A program made the position numbers and the translations under genes. This document shows, piece by piece, positions 35,701-50,700 of a stretch of DNA of 64,000 bases. The stretch spans positions 91,062,215 through 91,126,214 of the forward strand of contig NC_133896.1 of assembly GCF_964199755.1 (NCBI RefSeq). The letters are read 5' to 3'. A model generated the notes under the pieces. That model had not been told where the DNA came from. It saw only the letters and a program-made list of their open reading frames with translations, and did not search any database. Numbering within the stretch: position 1 is the first letter of the stretch; each line of letters begins with the position of its first letter. Source of the stretch: Larus michahellis (taxonomy: Eukaryota > Chordata > Aves > Charadriiformes > Laridae).

Positions 35701-38700
35701 CACATGAAACATGATCTCCTTGCCCCGGAAATTTGTGTAGACTGACTCAGTGCCTGTTTGACCTCTAGTGACATCCAAGCCTCCCCGGAACCTGAGCAAA
35801 TCCATACCACACCAGAGGTCAGGCAGGGCAGAGATGAGAAAGTGGAGACAAGAAAGAAGATATCAGTAACAGTAGCTTGATACATCGATATTATCAAAGG
35901 TGATTTTTAAGAAATCAGTGATAGTGGGGCACCAAACCTTCCCAAATCAAAGGCACTGACTGAAGCTGTACGATGAACATACCAGCTTGCTAAAAGCTAT
36001 GAAGCTAAACCATGGATTCTCAAAGGAGCTACTTTCTTTGTAATTCTTGTGAGAAACACAATCCATATTTTAGAAGTACAGAAAGGACAGGCCGCCCCAC
36101 AGAAAAAGACTAAAACAATACTGACCCCTACCGTTGTGAAATAAACTTACATTTGCAGTCAAATAAAATTATTCTATACCGACACCTTGGGTCAGACTGA
36201 GATACCAGGAGACCTTTAAATGAAAATACCAGCAGAGACCTAAACTCCAACTGGTTCCCAGAGCGGGTGGTTGACAAAAGCATTCTGGGCTTCCCCGCTT
36301 GCACTGGGACACAGCACTTTTCCAAAAGCAAGGCTCTAACAGAGTCGCGGCCCCTGATCATGTGGCATTCCCTAACTCAGTCTGGCTTTCCAATGGCACT
36401 GGGTACGCACCCACGGAAATCCTGCAGCTGAATCTTGTCACCAAGGAAATCCAGGAACTCCAGGAAACCCAGACTCTCTTCTGTGTTACTGAAGACTTCT
36501 TCTTCAGTCGTCTTCAAGAGGAAAGGAGAAGTCATAAGGAACACAAGCAGTACAAAGAACAGGCAGTAATTTCTATATACAGTTCAACCAGCTTTGAGGA
36601 CCTGCACAAATTGATCAACATAGGGCAAGCTTCTATCCTTTCTCTTTACAGCATCTGTATTTTTCACAGGATAGTGCAGACCTTGTTACTATATTTATGC
36701 TAAGAGAACTGAGTCTGGATGTTTTGCCTCAAGTATCCTGGGATTTGAGGGAGCTTACCTGTCCAGGTTTCTGGTAGATGACCCCAAATTTGAAGTTATT
36801 GCTTATGACATGTTCATCAAATGCAACAATAAGCTGAGAAGCCTGAGGTAATGAAAATACAAATTATCAGTCGGACGTCAGTAGCCAGACCTTGATGGAA
36901 AAGGGACATACAGACATATCAGAACATTATACCTTGGGGTAGAGGACAGGAAAGAAGCGTTCAACATTCACATCCTCACACAGTAGCTGTCGAGTGAGAG
37001 AGAGAGAGAGAAAGAGAGAGGGAAACAGAAATGTGATTACCATGTGCCCTAGCTTGCTGCAGGCATGAGAGCGTAGGCACTGTTTATAATTATCTGACAG
37101 GAGTCCCTTCAGGCAAAAAATTCTGACGTAAAATTAGAAGAGAAAGAAGAGAAGCTAAATCAAAGTGAAACAGGGAAGTATATGACAGTACTACTGGGGA
37201 ACAGTAGAAGAAGGGAAATGGGAGGAAAGCAGTGAAAATAACTTGAAGAATGAGGCTGTAACAGTGAACAGGCAAACACGAATTTCACCTTTGCCATCTG
37301 GACAGCATTGGGAAACTCATTCAGACAGGAAATGGGGATCAGGTCGTGTTTGGTGCCAGTCCGAGTCCTGACAAAACAAAAAAAGGCATTAGAGCAAAAT
37401 CTGAAGGGAGACATAAGCAACACTGGCTCTTGAAAGAAAGAGTAGCCATTCCTTCAGATTATCTCTTAAACCTGCTGCATAAAATCACTGGGAAAGGGAC
37501 ATATTTACACTTCTTATTGCTCATCATTTGTTGTGTGGGAGCAGAGGAAGACAAAACAGGGATGCTTAGTCTCTTCCTCGTTTGCATTCTTTTCTTGCTT
37601 GAAAAAAATATTTTGCTTCCTCCTCCCCACCCCCCTGCCATTTTCTTTCACAGAAATCTAAATGTTGAAATACAATTCATGGACACAGTCTTATATAATA
37701 TATATATATAATGGATTCATAAGATCATACAGTGAGGGTTTGAAAGGCTGCTAAAAGGTCTGTTAGAGACAGCCTAGGAAAGCAGATCTATGCAAAGTAT
37801 AGGAGGTAGAAAATGGTGTAGAAGAATAGGAGGTAGAACTGTTTCCAGAAAGTTGATGGAGAAAAGCTTCCTTTCTCTCTGTATAAGAAATGTCTTTCTA
37901 GGACAGATGTCTTTCTATGGGAGAAGAAATATTGGGCTGTCAGAGTCCTCTTCAAACCATTATAAACAAGCTATTGAGCAAAAGGTGCAGCACATAATAC
38001 AATATCTTAATAGAGGAATTACTACCCTTTTGTACTTCACCAGTCTCTTCCATGTAGGAAGGTTTCTGGGCTCAGATAAACATTCCCTGGGACAGCTCAC
38101 AAATAGGCTTTCTCTTCCCCCTGCCCCAGATTATTGCTCTGCCTGGTACTCTAAAGTGTTCTCCACATACAACAGAGGAAACTCACCAGTAATTCTCTTG
38201 TGGTTGACTCCCATGCAATCAGTATTTTCCCTCAGTCCTGGATAAGTCCTTGTCAGCAGCAACTGTACGTCAGTTGCTTCCAGCAGCATATTCCCTATTG
38301 GAAGTGCACCCAGCCCATAGTGTGGTAACTTCTGCAACGTGCCTCTTGCCTATGCAAGATCTATCTCTGTCCTTTGTCTAGTTCATTCATCAGCTCTCTC
38401 GGGGTAATGGCTCTCGGTGGAAGCCCTAAAGGTTATGGCACTTTGTAGGCTATCCTGGGAAGCTAAGGAATGTTCTAGCTCACCTTCAAGGGAGCCTTAG
38501 CCTCAGGTACAAAGTTCAAACGCAGGCCTGGGCCAGGCTGCCCTCCATCAGGGAATCCATATTGTCCTAGAGAGTACTCACATGTCTCTAAGTGAACAGA
38601 ATAAATGTAAAAACTTTCTTTTTGAGGAAAGAACAGATGTTTTTCACACAGTAACTATGAAAATGTGCCTGCAAACACTACTTCAGCTTCCTGAAGGAAG

Positions 38701-41700
38701 CTGCTGAGAGAAACTCAGAGGCAAAGGCAAGAAAAGAAGGCTCAAAGGTTCCTTTGCAGTCCTCTCCAGGAGAAAGACATGGTTCACAACCATATCTATG
38801 CAGAGGATGCTCAAGACACACAGCACAGTAACATACACTTCAAAAACAGGCACCTCAGCAACAGGCGTAGATTTTCCTGTTTCTCGATCTGTTCATACTT
38901 CACAGAAAGGACCAGGTAGCCCAAGGACACGTCACTGGAGTAAAAGTTCTGGTGCTCCTGAAAACAGGAAGCCAAAATGCATTATTCTCAAAACACTTCC
39001 CAGAGAAGTTTACCAGATTTTTTGCATACAACCTGTCACTCAAGATTAGCTAATTTTTTCTTTAACTAGCAATGGCATGCTTGAAGACATGCATACACTG
39101 TCTCCCAGCCCCCTTGGTGATAAATGCATGAACATATCAGTCAAAGTTCATCCACTGCCAGTTCAGTTCCTCCTCAGCTGTCCATCATTGCAAGGGCTCC
39201 TGAGAAGGAATAGGATGAGAACATTCAGCAACACAAGTTTCTTGTATCTTTCATGGACTTTCCCTGTATGCATTCAGGCTCTGCACGACTAAGTAGTGGT
39301 CTCCAGCACATTCAACTGGATGTGATCATGGGACTTTTCTATACAAACAGTAATGGCAGGATCGTTATACCAAATGGTTGGTCTCTAAGAGCGCTCACAT
39401 CTCAGGGAGGATGCAGTCAGAGCTTCAGGCAACTACTTTGCAAATGAAGACTGTTCTCAGCAGTGCCGCTAACACTGCTTGAGCTTTAGTGGAGTGTGCC
39501 TCGAACAGAGAGACTCCTTCAGTCAAACAATGAACCATAATGCGTTTTAGGTTTTATAGAAGTGGCTGCGGCCATACATTTCTTCTGGGTATACAGCCAT
39601 GTTCCAGTGGCCTGGGTATATCAGTATATATTTATATATATATACTTTATATATATAAATATTTATTGACATATATAACCTCAAACCTCAAAAAGTTAAA
39701 GCCTTTTGACAAAGGACATGAATGGAAACTTCTAGCACAATGAGAATACTAAATAGGTGGAATCATCCAGACATGCTTAGATCACTCCCATCTTCCCAGT
39801 GGAAAACCACTTTATGGCCAGTTTTGGGAGCTGGCTGCTACATAAACTCTGATCAAATAGAGATCTGAGACCGAACTCACGCTTTCAGCAAACAGTCCAA
39901 AATTATTGGGCTTGAGGCATAAGCAGGACAGAGAGACAAATGAGAATGTCATGCGGGTGATCTGATTCTCTTTGGATTAGATTTGATTAGATTAATATCT
40001 TAATCTCTTGCTGCTAATGAGACCTTCTGTTGAAAGAGGCAGTAGCACATTCCAGTATTTAGCCTCCAAATCAGGAGAATATAGTGAGATTGGTATAGTA
40101 CTTCTGGGCTAGCAATGATGGAATTTGCGGTAAGACTCCTTCTCAGCAAAGCAAAATAATAATGAATAAATAAAATAAAAAATAAAATAAAAATAAATAA
40201 AAAATTAATAAAGAATCATCTCAGCTACCCTATAGCAGAATTATGAGTGCCTCCTTATGCCTTGGAACCATGAAAATCTGGAGAAAGTCATGCAGCAATC
40301 TGCTGACAGTGAAATCAGGAATGTGTCCACAGAGATCTTCAGTGCAGAACAGTTTAGGCAACAGCAAAAAAATTAAAATATCAAGGCTTTCTTTTGGTAT
40401 CTTTTGTAGACAAATCTTGGGATTTTTCCAAATCCCGGATGATGTACTTCATAATATCCAGCTGGACTGCCCACCTGTGGCTCTGTAAGAAAAAGAAGCT
40501 CTGTCCACTCACTGAGAAGTCAGACGCTCCCAGGATATAGAATGGACATACTTTAATGGGGAGCTTGATTCCCACATTCCACTTGTCAACTGTTTCACAG
40601 AAAAGAGGTACCAACTGCTATTTTGTTTGTTGATATATTTTCTAATGATAGTGTTGCCCATCACCAAGTTACTTGAAAGATATAATCAAAGTGCTCTGAG
40701 TACACTTTAGTGTGTACAGCTTCTGTTCTGATGTACACCAGTGGGTTTATGCTGTTTGGTTGTAGAAATTATCTTCTCAGCCTAAACGCGAAGTGTTTTT
40801 CACGATCGAATTAAATGGAGGAGAGAGATAAAACACCATTCCCCTGCAAATAATGAATGGGCTGTTCTACCAGCAGAATAGCAGTCATCTCAAATCAAAG
40901 ACAAAGTCACTTGCAACACGAGAAGACAGCCAGGGAGCATGGAGACTCAGAAGGAGCATCATAGGATGCACTGTATAAATGCATCCTTGTGCATGACGCA
41001 AAAGTGTTATGCACTGAGACAGTAAGTTAAGTGTCCAGTTGTACAGTCAGAATGGGCACGATTTGGAATGTGTTCTGTGAAAGGAATACTCTGGACACAA
41101 TTAATTAATAATATGGACTCAATGGGAGCAAAGCGTGTCATTTGATCAGAGAGAGTTGCTAGTCTGAGAGATCCTTCCTCAGCCTTTTGCCTAGAAAATA
41201 CAGACAGTCTGTTCTACCTCTGGTGGATTTCAACATCTCTCAACACACTGGTGAGATTGCCTTTTGCCATGGAAAAAATCTAGGCAATTTTTTGTATTAG
41301 TCATAGTTCTGACTCACTGTGAAACAAAGGTACATCTACTGAAATACTCTGATATCTACGTGGAGGTAGGCATCTTGAAGTCAACAGACACAAACCAATT
41401 CCCTGTTTGGGAAAAAAAAAAAGAATAACTAAGACTATAGCCGCTACCCTGAACTTTGATGTGAAGATGAAGCTATTGTACTTCTTTAAGTATTAGAGAT
41501 ATCATTGTCCTCACTTCCTCTTTGAGACAGAAAAAACACCAACACCCAGAACTGCCCTGCTACTGACTTATGGTGAAAAAGTTTCACGTCTTCCAGTGCT
41601 AGCATGGTCTACCTTCTGCTGAAGAAGACCGAACAAGTGTCTCCTGGAAAAGATAAGGTATAAGTAAAGAGCAGCAAACAAGCAAACAGAATAATGCGAC

Positions 41701-44700
41701 CTCTAGCTGCAGTGTTCAAATTACAGAAGTCCAGCGTGATCAGTCACACAAGTCAATGGTAGTGACTGAACTTACCTCTAGGTGGGAAAAAAGCTGAAAT
41801 CAAAGGAAGCCACAAAGGCTGAGAGCACAGTTAATTTTTCCTGACCATGGCTTTCACGATACTAGCAGATTTTGGGGATGTGAACAAGGATCAGGTGCAG
41901 CAGTCATTGTGACCAAGGGCAGAAAGACAGAGCAGCTGAGGAATAGAAAGATTCAAGGGGCAAAACAAGAGCACACCCAATGATCAGTTGAAGTCTAGAA
42001 TCAAAAAGGTCATATGCTAGGGTGGATGCCCAAGACAGGCTGTTAAAGAAAAAGATGGTGCAATGCCAACAAAAGTCAGGACTAGAAGGCAGAACAAAGG
42101 AATAGGAGCCAAAGCGTGAGGTTAGATGCAGCCTAAGGTAAGACTGAGCTGCAAAGACCAGAAAACAGGATGCTTTTTGATGAGACTTCTAAGCCAGACC
42201 CCAGCAGGTCCGATACATTGGGATCTCAGTTGTTTTGAACCCTGGGCTATCAGCTCTGCAGCCGGCATAACCGGGCAGAGCTGCACAAAGGGGCGCAATC
42301 TTCACAGGGGAACAGGCACCAGAATTAGTGGAGGTCAGAATAATTGAATTTTTGTCAATGCTACTCTGGATGCCTAGCTTGATCCTGAATATAAGCCTGG
42401 GTTTTAAACTGAGATCCGAGTAATCGTATGTATAAACAAAACTATAGTTTCCTCGTTATGACTTTTTTTTTTCTCCCCTCTGTGATTTTCTTTCTCTGTA
42501 AAAACACATAGGTAACAGAAGGCAGACTCAGAGTCCTTCAACGTACAACAGCATTTATCATTTGCTGTCCTGAAGTTCAAGATGAACCATCAAAAGGCTT
42601 TATGGCTTATACTGAAGATTGCAACTCAGCGGTGGCAAGACACCCTGGAGCTGAGATGACCTATGTATAGGTACAAATTTGTTCAGCCATAGAAGCCATT
42701 TCTATAACATTTAAGGCAGTCTGAAAGTGAGTTCTGGATTTCAAATGGATCTCTGTAAAAGCAATTAAGTATCTTCCATGGGGCCAAGGGAAAAGACTAA
42801 CAGAATACACAAGGAGTGCTGACAGTTTGCCTGGGAAGTTATAAAGCTATTAAGACATCTGCCACGTTCTTAGTTGCTTGGGTTCTTTTTGATCAAATAG
42901 AATAATTTTTCACTACTCAGTAGCAGCAATTACACCAAAGATGAACAAACCAGACAAAAGTACAAGATGTCTTCCCCGTGGGACCTGGTTTCAGTCCTTT
43001 TAGCAATAGAAGCATAGGAAGCCAGAGAAGACAAAAAGATCTTTACAGCTTTCAAACTAGGTTCATTAGTCCATTCTCTTCCTTCAGGACAATTGAAAAT
43101 TAAAAATACAATTAACTTTAAAAAAAAATTGGCAACCTCTGTTCACGTGGTAAAATACTGTGATTATTTCATCCCTGAAGAAGAAACAAAAGCAGTTTGG
43201 GTGGCCAAATGATGACCTACAGGAAGACAACAATACCTGAACATCCAAGCCCATCAACAGTGCTAGATAACTAAATGAACTTACAGTACTGAGTAGGCAA
43301 CATCATTATTCCGTCAAGCCTTCTTTTCGTAAAATCATAAGGTGTAGTTTGCCAGTCAGATGATAAGGACCTAGGAGCTACTGCTATTGTTGGCAACTGC
43401 AGAACACAGACCCACTAAGGCTGGGCTGGTACTGCAATAATACCTGATAAGGTTGTCTCCTTGCAGGCCCTCCCTGCATCTCTGCTTGGAGAAAACTAAA
43501 AATAAAATAATAAAAAAAATCTTGGGCTGATGGAGCTTGTTACTGTTTTCATGTCATGACAAGCTGACATAACACATGCATTTGCATACCAGAGGAAAAC
43601 GTTCCTGAATATGAGAAGATCTGCAGTCTGAGCAAGTCAGAGAATACATTTACCAAAATTATAGACTTGTAATGAAACAAAATTACAGACACTTCAAAAT
43701 AACAAAAGAGATCATTACAATTATATCTAATAATAAAAATGTCCTTTCACTACTTCAAACAGTTTCCACCTCTGTCCTAGGTTAAGCTAGAATTTCACAC
43801 TAATAACTTAAGAAATACAATAATAACTTTCTGCTGAGAGGACCCCACTGAGTCAGCTCCCCAACAGTTCACATCATTGCAGCAACAATACTTTAACCAG
43901 CACAAAGAAAGGACAGCATAATGGACATTGGACGTTGTCTATCTGGACTTTGGTAAGGCCTTTGACACCGTCCCCCACCGCATTCTCCTGGAGAAGCCGG
44001 CGAATCATGGCATAGACAAGTGTACTCTTCACTGGGTTAAAAACTGGCTGGACGGCTGTGCCCAGAGAGCTGTGATTAATGCGGTGAAATCCTCTTGGTA
44101 GCCGGTCACCCGTGGTGTCCCTCAGGGCTCAGTTTTGGGGCCAGTTTTGTTTAATATCTTTATCAATGATCTGGATGAGGGGATTGAGTGCACCCTCAGT
44201 AAGTTTGCAGATGACACCACCAAACTAGGTGGGAGTGTTGATCTGCTTGAGGGTAGGAAGGCTCTACAGAGGGACCTGGACAGGCTGGATCGATGGGCCA
44301 AGGCCAACTGTATGAGGCTTAATAAGGCCAAGTGCCGGGTCCTGCATTGCGGTCACAACAACCCCAAGCAACGCTACAGACTTGGGGAAGAGTGGCTGGA
44401 AAGCTGCCCGGCAGAAAAGGACCTGGGGGTGCTCATGGATGGCCACCTTAACATGAGCCAGCGGTGTGCCCAGGTGGCCAAGAAGGCCAACAGCATTCTG
44501 GCTTGTATCAGGAATAGCGTGGCCAGCAGGAGTAGGGAAGTGATCGTGCCTCTGTACTCGGCACTGGTGAGGCCTCACCTCAAGTGCGTGTTCAGTTCTG
44601 GGCCCCTCTGTACAAGAGGGACATTGAAGTGCTGGAGCGTGTCCAGAGGAGAGCTACCAGGCTGGTGAGGGGTCTGGAGACCAGGTCATATGAGGAGAGG

Positions 44701-47700
44701 CTGAGGGAGCTGGGCATGTTTAGCTTGAAGAAGAGGAGGCTGAGGGGAGGCCTCATTGCCCTCTACAACTACCTGAAAGGAGGTTGTAGAGAGGTGGGGG
44801 TTGGCCTCTTCTCCCAAGTGAATAATGACAGGACCAGAGGAAATGGTCTGAAGCTGCGGCAGGGGAGGTTTAGATTAGATATTAGGAAGAATTACTTTCC
44901 TGAAGGAGTGGTCAGGCACTGGAACAGCCTGCCCAGGGAGGTGGTTGAGTCACCATCCCTAGAGGTGTTTAAGAAATGTCTAGATGTGGCACTTCAGGGC
45001 ATGCTCTAGTGGCAGAGATGGCAGGTTGTTTGGTTGGACTCGATGATCTTAAGGGTCCTTTCCAACCATGAAGATTCTGTGATTCTGTGAATGGAGAAAT
45101 ACATGACCGCATATGAATGTATGGAAAGAAAGCTTCTCTCATAAGATTTTACAGCCTTCCTCCTACTGGCAAAATTAATCTTACTGAGTAATAGTCATAT
45201 AAAATATAGACGATGAAACAAAGAAAAGGAACTGAACTATGGCTTGTACGCCCTTGCGCATTTTTTGTGGTTGTTTTATAGGATCTGCTACAAAGTTCTG
45301 CAAAAAGCGTCAAAAGAATTGTCCAATTTTGAGTGACCTAGGATATGCACACCCACAACACAGACATGCATACTAAGTTTGTAATACCACATATACTCTA
45401 ATCTCCCATCGTGCTTAAAGGATATTCCCTAAACCACTGGCTATGCCTCTCCCATCATACGATGCTTACGGACTCTTCAGCTGAGAATTGTTCGCAGTTA
45501 TTCAAAGCATGCAAGAGACCTTTCTTTACCTTTCTGAAATAACCTTCCCATGTTATCAGCAAGGAAAGGACCCAATCCACATAGCATCAAAATCACTGGT
45601 CTCTCTTAACTTTGAGCTGAAGAAGTATTCTCCTCGTGGAAAAGCTCTGAGCTCTCTCCTTACCTTAAGCTATGGGTAGAGACATGGGTAAAGTTTTCTA
45701 CCCGTGGGTAGAGATTTCTGGGACAAAAGTCCTATTCACCTTGTTCTTTTCTGACACTGACTTGCTCAAAAATTTACATGTTTAATGGAACACAGACAAA
45801 CATTCATGTCAATTAAGACAAAGAATAAAACACTGGACACTCTAGAAAAGAAAGAATATAGGCGAGTTTTTCTGTAGTATTGAAGCACTGATGGTTGGTC
45901 ACTTTGTAGATTGTATAGAGTCTGATGGTATGGGAATTCCTGGATCTCACTTGGAAGGAACAATGATGATATGGCCCTGGTTGAGCACGAGTATGGAAAA
46001 GACGAGCTCCACAGGTCCCTTCCAACCTCAACCGTTCTGAGATTTTGTGATATCAGGTCAGCAGTGATTCCTACAATTAGGCTGAAAAAATCATATCCCA
46101 ATTTGCCTCTCATCCTAGCTGGCTCTGGAAACCTTCAAGCACAACCCTAAATTTACCTTGACAGAAAAATAATTACAGTTGGCACACTGAAGGCTTACAG
46201 AATGTCACAGGGTAAATGTCCATTAACAGATTGTACAGCAGATCTGTCAGTCTAGAGAGGAAGCCTCCAGGAAGGGTACTTTACATATCAATTGTATTAA
46301 TATCAGTTTCTAGTGCTGCATACTACACAAGATCATTCAGACAAGTCCATCTACTGCAGAACAGGTCCCAGGCACTTCCCAAAGATCCACCTCTTCCTGG
46401 TTTTAAACTTACTAAGCAATCACAGAGGGAAACCACTGAATACGATGCAGCGTGAGTATACCTGTCAAGCTTTCTTATCTCCTTATGCCATGAATTGAAT
46501 CTCAGAAAAGATCATGGGTTTGTTCTCACTTGTTCCTGAGATCCAGTCTGGGAATTAATCAATTCCCTGAACAGGCCAACCCAGATGGACCGTAATGGCC
46601 AGCCAACAAACATACACTTAGTGAGGCCAAGCTCTGCCTCCCTGTGTCAGACTGAAATTTTTAAAGTCAGGCAACACTTAGCACCAAATTTACTTAAATT
46701 AAACAACTATAAAACACATTGTGCAATTTCTTCATACAAATTCTGTGGTGACCATCCTTGCTATTTATCAACCTGAGGAAAATGGACCCTTTTTCTTACT
46801 ACTGAGGGCCTTGCACTGTCAGTGCTGAAGTCCCCTCTAAAAATTATGCCACCTCCATTTCCAATATTATTACAGTTTTTCCCCCTTGTCATCCCAAGGT
46901 TGGTATCTGTCCAAGAGTCTCAAAAGAGCTTCTTAACCAAATATAAGCATTCATGTGCAAACCTTTCTCTTCTGTCAACACAAAGGATGACGCACATATC
47001 ACAGGGGGACAGGAGCAACCCAACACACTACTAGTCATACAGTAGTATACACCTTATTTACATTAGTTCAAGGCATCATGAGGAACTGAAATGGAGTGGC
47101 TGTGCAGTTATTTCTAAATCCATAAGGAAAAGCCAGAGATGCGTTTCAGCCTTGAGGCCGGGTGGGCTGAGAAGGCTCTGAAGATCACCCTTACCTTCCC
47201 CAGAAAATGTTTGCGGTACAGCTTGGCTGTAGGGTCACTTTCCAGTTTCACTTTACCACTCCAGGGAAAGGGTACGTCAGACAGAGTTGGACTCAAGCTG
47301 GAGAGGTTGTGGCTGGTCCCTTCAATCCAGTAGCCCCCAAACTGGGGTAAGATAATGAGAGGATATGGCCACCCTTTCTGTAACACCTATTCAGAAGGAC
47401 ACAGGAACATGAAAGCTGAAAGGCCAATAAGATGAAATGCCAATAAGCTGAAAGGCCAATAAAGTCCAAGGAAAACCAGAGGAGAGCAGTACTAACTCAC
47501 CTCATGGATGCTGGGGTAAGGAATATACTCCTCTTCTGTCTGAAATCAGAAAAGACCATTAGCAAAAATGCATGATATCATTTAAAGTGCTATGCTCTCA
47601 TGATGGCGCAAGCTGTGCCCTCGGCTTCCACTCTGCCCTTGTCCATCTTTGGAGTTTTACTTTAGGATTTAAGGTTAGACTCTATTTCCCAGGCCTCAGC

Positions 47701-50700
47701 ATTATAATATAGAACTTTGAGAACAACAAATTTAGGAATCAGATTTCACCCACCTTCCTCCTTGAAACTACACAGAATACAGGTATGCAAAATGCCAAGG
47801 TAGTCAAACAACAGGCAAACTGGATGAGGTTAGGAGTGGAAGCCTCTCTCCTTTCCCTCCACATAGTGTTAGACAGCTGCAGACAGAGATGACAGTAGGG
47901 ATGGTAGAAACAGTACTGTATTTACAGCTGTACAGTTGTGGTACACAACTGAGCAGTGCTAAGGCATGACTGCAATAACAGGACGAGTATCTGAGCCACT
48001 TTATGCCAGTTGGATGCCCCTTCCATCACCACAAAGAGCACTGACTGTCTCTGTCAGAATGGAGCTATATCCATTCTCTATGTGGTTTGGTTTTTGGTTT
48101 GTTTGGTGGGGTTTTTTTTGGGGGGGTGGTTGTTTTTTTAAGGTCATTCCAAGATTGAATTCAAGGTCAAGGTTGACTTTAAGGTTACTGTGCCTGAGCT
48201 GAGACTGAAAGAACAGAGAGGAAGAGTTGAGAATTTAAAGATGGGAATCTGTTTTTATTAGCCTAATATTGAGGGAAACCGACCAGCTTCCTATGAGTCC
48301 TCAAGCAGTCTGCTGAAATAAATGCAAAGTGGGTTCATAAATATTATTATAGCTCTTAAATTAAATAAAATTTAAGAAATTATTTAGTCAAACCTAAGAT
48401 TGTTAATAATATTAAACGCTTATTGGAACCACTTAAATTTGGAAGTATCGATTCTGTTTCAGCTACACAGTTTCACTCTGTCACGCAGCAACTTAATAAT
48501 TAAATAAATAAATAAATAAATAAGACAGGCATATATGTGTTCTTGGGCTGTTTGTAGGCTCCCTGTTCACTCCAAGATGAGAATACACTGCAAGCCCGGT
48601 CAGTTATTGTCTTCCATTGTCAGCAATTTAGGAGGCAACAACAGCTTGGCCTGACCTTGAGAGGAGCTGGAAGGGAACATCTTTGTTCGTCCAGACGACT
48701 CCCCTGGAAACACAAAGTCACAGACAGTGAATCCCATGTTTTAGCATTTATGTTTCACTTACCCTCTGTGTCCTTCTCCATATCCCCAATAACTATATTT
48801 TGTCTCTCTCTGTAATCTTCTATTTTAAGCAAGTTTGGAATAAACGGAAGGAGTAAAGCTAGAACTTGGTCAGTCCCCTAGTTTTGTATTAAAATGGAAA
48901 AGCCCCCTCCCCACCTTACATCTTTTAAAAAGCAGAAAGCTAACAGAAATCAAAAGCAATCTCCTGAACTGATTTCCTTATTTAATTCTCTAATCTCTTC
49001 TAGCTACTTTACTTCCTAGCCCAAGCAATAAAAAAAGGGAAGAGGTAAAGACAGAACGCAAAAGAACAGTATTTCAGACCATTCATTCCTGTGCTACTCT
49101 TCCCTCTCCCTTGAAGATACTGTCAGGCAAAGCACTGAGAACCTCAGAGCAGGGTTAAGAGAAGTAACAAACACTTGTTTTGAGGATTAGGGCTAGGCAG
49201 GAAGACTTTTAAGCAGCTTATGTGCCTTGCTTCCACCCACATAAGGGAACAAATCTGTCTCCTGGAGGTAAGAGAGAAAATCAGAGCTGCTCTCCATCCA
49301 TCCATCCATCTGACCAGTGCAACAGCCTCCTGCAGGCAGCAAGGAGCCACATAGCAAAGCCCTGCACATCTGCTTTCCTAGGCACTGTCACTGTGAGGTG
49401 GGTTGGAATGGCAGGGCAAAAGACTACTGGCTGGCTAGTTTCTTCCTGAATCAGTAGCTGGCATCCAGACTTGATTCTCTTCCTTAAGATTGTTCCATCC
49501 TCTGCCTTCTCACCATGGCAAGACTAGTTCAATTCCACCACACTTCTGCAGCAGAAGCACACGGGAATAGGAAAATTTTAGTGAGGACAGCCCCAACATG
49601 GACCGAGCAGAGAACAAGAACAAAATAAGCCAAAAATATATGGGGGGCAACACGCTCCCATGAAATGCTGGTCATAGTCCAAGTGGGCATCAATACAGAG
49701 AGAAGAGTAAGAAGCAAAATTTGCATTGTCAGATAGGAAGCTGAAGACCAGGATTTAAGTTGTAGCTTTCTGTTATACACAATACATGAGTATTCAACTA
49801 CTGCCACCTAAATCTTGTAACTTTCATACCAGAACATGATGCTGAGAATATGGTTTTTTATGCCGTCAGTGACTGCTTAATGGAGTGGCTAATCAGGGAT
49901 TCCAGACACGATAAGCAGCTCTCGACTTTTTTCTGAAAATAAGCAGGATCTGATTTATAACAGCTGTGTAACAGAATACAATTATTCCGCAGTGGAACTA
50001 GCTTGTAAACTAGTATCTGGTAGAAATACATCTGAATGGAAGTCTACAGTAAGAGGCCTAAGAGCAAAAGTTTGAGGCCAATGCAGGGTGAAAAAAATGC
50101 TACTGTAGCAACAACAGTAACATTGGGCAATAGCAACATTAGATCAATGATTAATAATAATCGGGATGCTTCTTGCAGAAGCAACAAAAGAAAGAAAGGA
50201 AAAAAAGAGAAGGATAAAAAGAGAAGGGAAAAGAGAAGGAAAAAAAGAGAAGGGGTAAAGAAAAAAGAAGAAAAAAAAAGAAGAAAAAGAAAAAAGAAGA
50301 AAGAAGAAAAAAGAAGACAGAAGAAAGAAGAAAAAAAGAAAAAAAGATATCTATTACATAAAACCTAAGCTATAGAAAAATGAGAAACCTTATTAAAAGG
50401 ACATAAAAACAAGCCTAAAAAAAAAGCTAAACCTTCATGAAATGTTGAGGAGCCAGACCTCAAGCTCACAACAAATGGATAACACCTTCGAAAAATTCTT
50501 AGAAACACCAGAAGTAAACCAGTATGGCTAAACTCCAGGGTAAGGGAGACTAGTAATAGATGTATGAGGGCATTCTTCATAGGCCTGAAGTTGAGTTCAA
50601 ACACAAAAAAATGGCAATATCAACAAATTTTAGTTGGTTAAATATAGAAACACAACAAGTGGGGAACAATCTGCAGGTAACATCATAACAGCAAAAAAAA

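Larger units (their letters stand above)
38958..43924. other. Intron of the RAP1GAP-type gene
   Basis: About 5 kb of unique intron with two AT-rich simple repeats (annotated) and no recognised exon. Confidence 0.5.

Noticed and set aside
44135-45009. Two long open frames of 177 and 141 codons
   Set aside because: They are the decayed reverse-transcriptase tail of a CR1 element, not a host gene.
50036-50368. Lys/Arg/Glu-rich + strand open frame
   Set aside because: Entirely a product of the purine-rich low-complexity tract.
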